Source: Symbiodinium natans
Taxonomy: Eukaryota > Sar > Dinophyceae > Suessiales > Symbiodiniaceae
Direction of reading: 5' to 3'
NCBI GenBank assembly: GCA_905221605.1
Contig: CAJNDS010000002.1
Coordinates: forward strand, 1,537,438-1,601,437
Length of the DNA: 64,000 bases
A program made the translations under genes and the position numbers. Under the pieces are notes generated by a model that was not told where the DNA came from, ran no database searches, and saw nothing but the letters and a program-made list of their open reading frames with translations. Of the stretch, positions 62,501 through 64,000 are shown piece after piece (position 1 is the first letter of the stretch; each line of letters opens with the position of its first letter).

Positions 62501-63949
62501 ACCAGAGTGCCCCAGCAGAGGCGTTAGGTTCTGGAGTTCAGGTGCTTGATGGGTTTGCTCATGTTGGCTCTGCTTTGGTGTCCACATGTTGCGGCCATTC
62601 CCCTCCGAAACCATGTGCTGGCCAGGGTGACGCCTTAAAGCCCCGCCCGTAGAAACATTTCTACATCCGGGAACCCCAAACCCCCTCTCTCAGCCGTTCT
62701 GCAGCCTGTGTTTGGACTTGACTGAGGTATCCGCAGCTCGGAAGCAGATTGGGTCCAGGTAGGCTTAAACTGGAAGCCTCGAATGGCCGAGAAAAGGATG
62801 AGGGCACGGGTCGTTTAGGAGTGCCGAAAGGAAATCAAACACCCTACGTTACGAGCCCCAGAAGGGCCTACGGCTGTTACAATCCACAGAAAAAGGACCT
62901 ATGGCCGGTCGACTCTGCTAGTCTATACGGAGTCCTCCTTCGTGGAGCAGACGACGCCAGCTTCATTCCAGGTAACAGACCAGCAGCTCGGCCGCACACA
63001 AGCAAAGCTCAGGGTTTTTGTTTCCTATAACGACCAGATACCATGGTAAGCATTCCGTTCCGAGGAATTCTACGGCCGAAGATCTCAGCTTCCCTGATCT
63101 GGACCTTGACTACGGAGAAATCGGAGGCTTGAGCGGTCTCCTTTCTAACACTAGTAGTGCGGCTCAGAATCGGTTCAGAGGAACTCTTTCGTGGTCCGAC
63201 CCCATCATGACGAGCGAGATCGAGCAGTACATGGTCTACTTGGCCGAAGCAACTTGGAAGAAGGGATGTTGCCCTGGCAAACAAGCCTCGATCCGAATTG
63301 CTTGTGAACGTATTTCGGTACACCTCATATTCTCATAGCTGCATAGCTGGGCCCTCCCTACCTCTAGTTACTTTGTGCATTCCCCTTCAAGTTCAGGAAT
63401 GAAGGTCTAAAGGCAGTCCGCGCGCTGCCTTGTCTCTGCCGAGGATGCTGTGGGCAACGTTCGGTCGCTCTTTGCGAACTTCAGCTACGGAGCCACCAAC
63501 CTCTCCGTCCCGGCAGAGACGAACAGGTCAGACTACACTTATTGGTTGGCGCCTCGTCCAAGAAGCTATACCTGTCCACAGCCATACTGTCCATAGGGCT
63601 TGTGAGAGCATCTTGTTGCTGGTGAGCCCGCAAAGAAAAACAACCGTAACAAAAGCAACGTTTGGGCGACTCCAATTTCTGGTTTCAGGAGTTTGCCGCG
63701 TTTCCCGAGTTTCCCGAGTTTCCCGCTCCCCCGTTGGGCCCTTTTTCGGACACGCTGGACCTAGAAGGCAGCACAACTCAGAAGAGCACGGGTCGCAACA
63801 CTGAACCCAGCAAAGGCCGAAGCCTTGGGAACTTTGCACCTGTCCCTGAGGTGTACACGCTCTCCAGCCTCATCGAGCAGACAACCCCAGCTGAGCTATT
63901 GATCTTTGACTCGAACGGCACAGTGGATGCCCCGTTCTTCGTCGGCCAG
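23871..63949 (+). CDS. Giant modular FN3-like / mucin-like surface protein gene(s), multi-exon, runs off the right edge
   Basis: More than 50 short exons follow a repeating grammar. Exon A carries an acidic strand with DLDLD and (E)(I/L)GG..(L)(T/S)W; exon B carries THY.VYLA.(D).(G); exon C carries VP.GT...VP..T; exon D carries (Y)..LLVY..S.L.EQTTP. Joined, A-D give a domain of about 100 residues that resembles a fibronectin type III beta-sandwich. Introns are mainly GC-AG. A block of Thr/Ser-rich exons and an F5/8C-like domain are interspersed. An extracellular adhesive or cell-wall/scale protein is the likely role. Whether this is one transcript or several is unknown. Start and signal peptide were not found, and the last exon is cut by the window. 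Modules are listed separately. Confidence 0.65.
24140..24920. other. Intron-like stretch with telomere-like remnants
   Basis: A possible protein-like run, NVSEEELTQLAARLRKVSF, at about 24335 is isolated and unassigned. Degenerate 'aaaccctaa' units occur at 24760-24790 and 24846-24885, the last with an inverted 'tttagggtt'. No further exon was identified. Confidence 0.45.
25162..25334 (+). CDS. Mucin-like Thr/Ser-rich exon upstream of the main block
   Basis: The frame after ctgag reads TANASNTTELANVTS, then a TTTSGTSTTTATSTSSTTTR stretch, ending MFGDTIRSLGEILEGLW before gtgag. It contains three NxS/T sequons (NAS, NTT, NVT) besides dense Thr/Ser, so a heavily O- and N-glycosylated stalk is expected. 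The minus-strand Val-rich ORF here is its shadow. Confidence 0.65.
25508..25968 (+). CDS. FN3-like module exons D (25508-25590) and C-like (about 25866-25968)
   Basis: 25508-25590 reads LSKELEGYTHMLLYSATEFA with a gtgcag donor, matching the 'YTHLLVYS' D strand. About 25866-25968 reads QIDVPLGSQEQTYPVILELD, matching the 'VPLGT' C strand. The D-before-C order suggests they belong to neighbouring domains, or that exons between them have been lost. Confidence 0.55.
26194..26275 (+). CDS. FN3-like module 2, exon A
   Basis: After a cacag acceptor the frame reads YVAEDLNLDDLAGTVEWDHP then DDYSKVQ, ending at a GC-type donor. It matches the DLDLD...G.(L)(T)W exon A consensus. No matching B, C or D exons were found before the 50-base repeat array. 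Confidence 0.65.
26490..27342. repeat. 50-base tandem repeat, about 17 copies, stop-free on the + strand
   Basis: The unit (period 50; for example starts at 26531, 26581, 26631) includes 'ccaccagtttgtgctcgatt' and 'gtcaaagatgggaagaagta'. The consensus contains no TAA, TAG or TGA on the + strand. Because 50 is not a multiple of three, one frame reads all three phases in turn, giving a 50-residue protein period (SIVKDGKKYDLLPPV / ARLSKMGRSTICCHQ / LDCQRWEEVRFVATS) over ORFs of 186-219 codons. The minus strand carries a TGA in one phase. Copies diverge by substitutions, a 2-base insertion near 26930 and truncations near 27050 and 27195. Whether it is translated is unknown; its intronic position argues against it. 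Confidence 0.9.
27345..28330. other. Intron-like; two weak exon candidates
   Basis: At about 27533-27640 the frame reads EYQTELQDVDGNSPLSLATT, and at about 28060-28110 DFTVGDLALIDKDLDEG, the latter faintly like an A exon. Neither has a clear partner exon, so I leave them as candidates. Confidence 0.3.
28357..29103 (+). pseudogene. Intronless ubiquitin-like/ankyrin-repeat gene copy with two frameshifts
   Basis: From the ATG at 28357 a ubiquitin-like domain reads MLRVLRLSGAEVACLPVAEL, later FRQNLLYNGIRLQDDL. It is cut by a TGA at 28579 because about one base is missing near 28560. In the shifted frame the expected PFMNTSQEQADD continues. A second shift near 28602 returns to the first frame, which holds ankyrin repeats to the TGA at 29101-29103. 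Repeats 1, 2 and 4 are full (DGMSPLGMAACCGHIEVAQL, DGNTPLTCAAYRGHNDMVHL, HGETALIRAAKRGHLQVVRS); repeat 3 (HGDTALSRASARGYTDLSN) lacks about 13 residues. This is a family common in symbiodiniacean genomes. It is either a decayed retro-copy or carries assembly indels. Confidence 0.75.
29252..29279. repeat. (GA)n microsatellite
   Basis: About 14 uninterrupted ga dinucleotides. Confidence 0.95.
29443..29705 (+). CDS. FN3-like module, exons A (partial) and B
   Basis: 29443-29480 reads GEIGGDITWNTP after a gacag acceptor. About 29669-29705 reads VAKLMVYLATSA, the B strand. The acidic DLDLD part, expected on a preceding exon, was not found. Confidence 0.6.
29710..31255. other. No confident exon
   Basis: Overlapping short ORFs without recognised motifs. 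Nothing matches the A-D exon grammar until 31260. Confidence 0.4.
31260..32005 (+). CDS. FN3-like exons D, A, B
   Basis: Exon 31260-31330 (D: MTHILVYSLSSTVEMRTQAA), exon 31443-31515 (A: ADANASVSNITFPDEDLDLH, then EVGG) and exon 31950-32005 (B: EAVAHYRVYIAMNDRGLD). Acceptors are ccag, cgag and gcag. The NASVSNIT segment has two sequons. The order D-A-B is what tandem domains should show when read across a domain boundary. Confidence 0.65.
32489..32537. repeat. (GT)n microsatellite
   Basis: About 14 gt dinucleotides followed by degenerate gtct/gtgc units inside an intron-like region. The preceding stretch is also T-rich. Confidence 0.9.
32929..33416 (+). CDS. FN3-like exons D, A, B
   Basis: Exon 32929-33020 (D: EVLVHSVSTLSEQTTPTWKN, then VSDTNFQVGN), exon 33113-33181 (A: VTNVNLEDLDLDVGQLGGSI, then VWE) and about 33350-33416 (B: LVTHYMVYFGRLVYSCSAGH). 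EQTTP and DLDLD are exact matches to the domain consensus. A run of about 18 C followed by tcgcag at 33268-33292 could serve as a polypyrimidine tract for an acceptor. Confidence 0.7.
34441..34710 (+). CDS. FN3-like C/D exons
   Basis: Exon 34441-34506 (VELKAETTFAPSDYILVYAA then SA, gtaagc donor) and exon 34647-about 34710 (ALAEQTRPATRFIPDDSGAL) join in phase to give YILVYAASA-ALAEQTRPA, a full D strand. Confidence 0.7.
34840..35995 (+). CDS. FN3-like module, exons A, B, C
   Basis: About 34840-34893 (A: HSLTFTDLDLDNDEVFS), 35241-about 35312 (B: EYYHVFLATDAAGSNRVRIS then NDTG) and 35942-35995 (C: VPQGTSYFNVEPDTTVF). With the D exon at 36450 this is one of the most complete single domains in the window. 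NDT gives a possible sequon. Confidence 0.7.
36450..36520 (+). CDS. FN3-like exon D
   Basis: After a gggag acceptor the frame reads ETRLVEENTPAALAISDTFA. It corresponds to the '(S)LVEQTTPAAL' D strand with EENTP in place of EQTTP. Confidence 0.65.
36747..37608 (+). CDS. FN3-like module, exons A to D
   Basis: 36747-36845 (A: VSFTDLDLDVNEFGGNLSWQ ... TALITHYR) joins through a GC-AG intron to 36940-about 36997 (B: VYFSIDAAGQDNRRSS), giving ITHYRVYFSIDAAGQ. About 37112-37160 (C: YSEVAIPADTSRLH) and 37498-37608 (D: DYVLVYAESTLAEQTTPAYV, then DIVDSDMPVTDVVWVGE, GC donor) complete the domain. The D exon includes the start of the next inter-strand loop. Another possible C/D piece, NTSYLFASR, lies near 37290. 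Confidence 0.75.
37719..38675 (+). CDS. FN3-like module, exons A, B, C+D
   Basis: 37719-37780 (A: DLDINDLEGTLTWTPPGNVS, gtgagg donor), about 37942-38034 (B: HTVRYAVYLADASDGGNRLL, then VNWSGS) and 38590-38675 (C+D fused: NTFTVPAGTLRSSYSHFLVY, then SRSAGTS). This is the last FN3-like module before the membrane-protein ORF. Confidence 0.7.
38843..39709 (+). CDS. Type I membrane protein, 288 codons, intronless (or terminal exon of the FN3-like gene)
   Basis: From the ATG at 38843 the frame is open to TAG 39707-39709. Residues 1-18 (MLVTRCLCILWVHATVHA) look like a signal peptide with an A-x-A-like end, followed by a Gly/Ser linker (GSGGSGGSRG). A Cys-rich ectodomain comes next (CRPGYQDVTNGQAFELACAS, then CPGGPYATATCSCACP, six or more Cys). 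Then come a Glu-rich juxtamembrane part (QPEEEEKEAGIEDL), one membrane span (VILVSAIVLLSSSAVVVAVG), a basic stop-transfer (KKREKREKKR) and a tail of about 100 residues rich in Pro/Gln. The frame stays open upstream to 38678, so it could instead be the anchoring last exon of the FN3-like gene at 38675. I do not recognise the Cys-rich family. Confidence 0.7.
   Translation: MLVTRCLCILWVHATVHAGEAAGEAEPRLRGSGGSGGSRGLQGSASGTAAREQESVVPICRPGYQDVTNGQAFELACASHCPGGPYATATCSCACPSTPVIEIPLGTTGATGEAGQASLKPAGVRDFIAKIEEQTTTSQPEEEEKEAGIEDLVILVSAIVLLSSSAVVVAVGVLSGFCKKREKREKKRAWAAPAHSMRLPKEKCPEPPAASAQPIQHLQNLQPIQTPGPVGGEPSREDLDVLELSSVTTQQCSAKSPSEPQGPDLTQPRGILRMSFSTAKVSRVRPVS
39905..40036. repeat. Tandem duplication, two copies of about 48 bases
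   Basis: The segment 'cttgacccaggtttctcacc' plus 'tgcggcaagtctgtccagg' occurs at about 39914-39953 and again at 39998-40036, 84 bases apart, nearly identical. Only the linker between them differs. It lies just downstream of the membrane-protein stop. Confidence 0.9.
40285..40386 (+). CDS. FN3-like exon D fused to A
   Basis: After a ctcag acceptor the frame reads ALAEASTPAFLSFLGAALNA, then SVTEVNFTDDAAQM. It joins a D strand (AEASTP for EQTTP) to the start of the next A strand (VNFTDD). This shows that FN3-like coding resumes after the membrane-protein ORF. NASVT and NFT are sequons. Confidence 0.65.
40565..43506. repeat. GTGTGGTTAGC satellite with higher-order repeats
   Basis: Short units of about 13-19 bases (gtgtgg(t/c)tagca plus variable G/A linkers) are organised into higher-order copies. 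Each starts with 'ggcaggaactagcaggggct' and 'tgcggcgcgcgcctgggg'. Anchors lie at 40565, 40952, 41314, 41634, 42006, 42394, 42745, 43132 and 43249, so copy lengths are 387, 362, 320, 372, 388, 351, 387 and 117. The recurrent GCTAGC is a palindrome. His/Asn/Thr/Pro ORFs on the minus strand (65-70 codons, one per copy) are by-products. Confidence 0.95.
43729..44675 (+). CDS. FN3-like module, exons A to D
   Basis: About 43729-43773 (A: AQDLDLGDVGGELA), 43925-43990 (B: VWTKPVVLGKVVGYNIYLAV), 44458-44509 (C: ASSTTFLVPENVLTLTYR, GC donor) and 44591-44675 (D: YFHINSFSALGGEQTTPVAH, then EFYDA). C and D join in phase through AG+G to give TLTYRYFHINSF. All four strands are present within 950 bases, and this is the first module after the satellite. 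Confidence 0.7.
44833..46515 (+). CDS. FN3-like module, exons A to D
   Basis: 44833-about 44878 (A: ANVTDFFWIDRDLDAG, gtgag donor), 45469-about 45520 (B: TEYYVLYLATGPNG, gtgagg donor), 46206-about 46266 (C: VPVGIERADVFVDTPTEESF) and 46440-about 46515 (D: NWTHLLLYVRSPLFEQTTPQ). The intron between C and D begins directly with a GT-rich microsatellite. A 22-base C run followed by ctag lies at 45956-45981. Confidence 0.7.
46267..46379. repeat. GT-rich microsatellite at an exon end
   Basis: Three copies of a 12-base gtgtgtttgtct-type unit are followed by about six copies of the 10-base gtgtgtagtt / gtgcgtagtt unit and a (gt)n tail. The array starts at the donor side of exon C (46206-46266), so the 5' splice site is embedded in the repeat. 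Confidence 0.9.
47110..47352 (+). CDS. FN3-like exon A split in two
   Basis: About 47110-47148 reads AFVEDLDADQLG. A GC-AG intron joins it in phase to 47303-47352 (YITWSRVPDESLVTHY), giving DQLGGYITWSRVPDESLVTHY across the junction, with a GC donor after TAC. Splitting of the A strand at the GG is also seen at 63126/63181. Confidence 0.75.
47360..48310. other. Intron-like stretch, no confident exon
   Basis: C-rich runs at 47685-47800 and overlapping ORFs on both strands. No A-D motif or mucin-like frame was identified. Confidence 0.4.
48317..55040 (+). CDS. Mucin-like block: about 26 Thr/Ser-rich exons
   Basis: Exons of 30-260 bases encode almost only Thr and Ser with occasional Val, Ala, Ile and Lys. 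Clear members lie at about 48318-48405, 48540-48945 (three), 49026, 49205, 49378, 49645, 50030, 50586-50845, 51003-51230, 51568, 51723, 52020, 52255, 52415, 52585-52710, 52926, 53283, 53573, 53743, 53873-54061, 54150, 54317 and 54890-55035. Many begin KSTS, EVTS or GTTS and end AAW, VAW, TW or SAL before the donor. Examples: STSNTITTSTSSSATTSTTL; GTTSTSSTATQTTSTSS. Such sequences are O-glycosylated stalks in known surface proteins. Val/Asp/Glu-rich minus-strand ORFs are their antisense shadows. Confidence 0.75.
48540..48945 (+). repeat. Triplicated exon-intron unit within the mucin block
   Basis: Three consecutive copies of about 150-160 bases (anchors 'cagtccacgagcat/a' at about 48541, 48701 and 48852). 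Each contains a complete mucin-like exon (STS..TSTSSS.T..TT..TSVAW) plus the flanking intron 'tgatagtctctgatagtaga'. Copies 2 and 3 are nearly identical, copy 1 more diverged. The duplication unit includes intron, so the exon number grows by unequal exchange. Confidence 0.85.
55041..56005. other. No confident exon
   Basis: Overlapping ORFs on both strands at 55.5-55.9 kb lack recognised motifs. The next member of the exon grammar starts at 56013. Confidence 0.4.
56013..56945 (+). CDS. FN3-like module, exons C and D
   Basis: 56013-about 56057 (C: VGDNITTSNASLVPA, two sequons), about 56395-56442 (D part 1: YTHIMFFIQSSFRRS, GC donor) and 56887-about 56945 (D part 2: QSTPQVIPVLDAQARVSL). Joined, D reads 'YTHIMFFIQSSF...EQSTP'. 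A 16-base G run at 56083-56098 lies just after exon C. Confidence 0.65.
57091..58066 (+). CDS. FN3-like module, exons A and B
   Basis: About 57091-57120 (VAFVDKDGD), 57254-about 57310 (DLDGWEIGGRISWTG) and 58004-58066 (B: HYRLYLADDALGVNRVLLNY, GC donor). EIGGRISW and HYRLYLADDA are close matches to the A and B strands. Confidence 0.65.
58350..58395 (+). CDS. FN3-like exon D candidate
   Basis: After ttccag the frame reads YLRFTALALRNDTAA, resembling the 'YTHLLVFT.SAL' D strand followed by an NDT sequon. Weaker than the other D exons because EQTTP is absent. Confidence 0.4.
58570..60190 (+). CDS. F5/8 type C (discoidin)-like domain split over four exons
   Basis: 58570-about 58635 reads IAEIEFRVAGVVVSLSGASA. 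59658-about 59750 reads PSEAIDGSSSTKWFDYKQAP then LVVQLPT. 59846-59915 reads AFRFTTASDEPDRDPVQWKL then EGS. About 60089-60190 reads TDYATPEGRGASTNWFNF then TDRSWEGNSST. The order 'L.EI.F', 'AIDG...TKW', 'F.TANDEPGRDPV.W.LEGS', 'DY..P.GR....WF.F' is that of F5/8C-like carbohydrate- or lipid-binding domains of protist surface proteins. Whether it joins the FN3-like protein or is a separate gene is undetermined. Confidence 0.65.
60475..61795 (+). CDS. Ubiquitin-like protein with nine RCC1-like repeats; one frameshift at about 61190
   Basis: The ATG at 60475 opens a ubiquitin-like domain (MPLLIQVSLLSGRTVSLEAE ... SGDTLTLKL, about 75 residues). Nine repeats of about 40 residues follow with the core FAAILGDGSVVTWGDAD and QLKDVQQIQAT. 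The frame breaks in repeat 4/5: after QFK at 61183-61188 one base is missing (aagca for about aaggca), and the next frame continues SQYAFAAVLGDGSVVTWGDA to a TAG at 61793-61795. RCC1/HERC-type repeats form beta-propeller blades; seven is usual, nine is unusual. The gene is intronless, unlike its neighbours. The single deletion may be an assembly error or a recent inactivation. Confidence 0.8.
61798..62900. other. No confident exon
   Basis: Several ORFs of 60-90 codons overlap in different frames without a recognised motif. The FN3-like grammar resumes at about 62909. Confidence 0.4.
62909..63534 (+). CDS. FN3-like exons D, A (split), B, C
   Basis: About 62909-62971 (D: STLLVYTESSFVEQTTPASF, gtaaca donor), 63082-63126 (A part 1: LSFPDLDLDYGEIG, GC donor), 63181-63248 (A part 2 and B: TLSWSDPIMTSEIEQYMVYL, GC donor) and 63444-about 63524 (C: DAVGNVRSLFANFSYGATNL, then SVPAETN). 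The junctions are all in phase: GEIGG-TLSW and YLAE-DAVGN read without a break. This is the cleanest run of consecutive exons in the gene. Confidence 0.8.
63851..63949 (+). CDS. FN3-like exon D near the right edge
   Basis: After cctgag the frame reads VYTLSSLIEQTTPAELLIFD, then SNGTVDAPFFVGQ, ending at a GC donor. The series clearly continues beyond the window. Confidence 0.75.
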
Positions 63950-64000
63950 GCTGGAAGGTTCAGAACGCGTACCGGAAAGAGCCTGAAAGCCTCAAGTCCC

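Noticed and set aside
1-64000. tRNA, rRNA or snRNA genes
   Set aside because: I saw no convincing cloverleaf with A/B boxes or rRNA core sequence by eye. A covariance-model scan would be decisive.

Overview
The window looks like nuclear DNA of a dinoflagellate, most likely a symbiodiniacean or close relative such as Polarella. Four things point there. (1) Introns inferred by joining protein modules mostly start with GC (some GA or GT) and end with AG. (2) Every recognisable gene lies on the + strand. (3) The protein families are ones I associate with these genomes: ubiquitin-like/ankyrin, ubiquitin-like/RCC1-like, KH-RS, and an FN3-like repeat with 'DLDLD...GG..W' and 'LVY..S.L.EQTTP' motifs. 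(4) CCCTAAA-type telomere-like stretches and many microsatellites fill the introns. The species is an inference. Exons are short (13 to about 260 bases), so single long ORFs describe the window badly; I located exons by joining conserved motifs across introns.

Layout. 0.3-0.8 kb: two possible orphan exons and a decamer microsatellite. 3.36-12.68 kb: one multi-exon gene for an RNA-binding protein with an unrecognised N-terminal region, six KH or KH-like modules and an Arg/Ser plus Gly-rich tail ending at a stop; about twenty introns can be placed. 14.96-16.65 kb: Pro-rich and helical exons, weakly like a Sec31 C-terminus. 18.67-19.2 kb: a GAG/CAG-type array followed by a CTG array. 20.1-23.4 kb: short repeats, a compact hairpin-rich element bounded by perfect 20-base inverted repeats, degenerate telomere-like DNA, and a G-rich array with 39- and 62-base guanine runs.

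From 23.87 kb to the right edge lie the exons of one or more very large modular surface-type genes. FN3-like domains are each split over about four exons (A: acidic DLDLD strand, B: Y.VYLA, C: VP.GT, D: LVY...EQTTP). They are interrupted by a 6.7-kb block of about 26 Thr/Ser-rich mucin-like exons (48.3-55.0 kb) and an F5/8C (discoidin)-like domain (58.6-60.2 kb). The natural reading is a secreted or membrane-anchored adhesive glycoprotein, but gene boundaries cannot be fixed from sequence alone.

Three intronless or nearly intronless coding units lie among these exons on the same strand: a frameshifted ubiquitin-like/ankyrin copy (28.36-29.10 kb), a 288-codon type I membrane protein (38.84-39.71 kb), and a ubiquitin-like protein with nine RCC1-like repeats carrying a single-base frameshift (60.48-61.80 kb). 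Introns also hold a 50-base tandem repeat with no stop triplet on the sense strand (26.49-27.34 kb) and a 2.9-kb GTGTGGTTAGC satellite with higher-order structure (40.56-43.51 kb).
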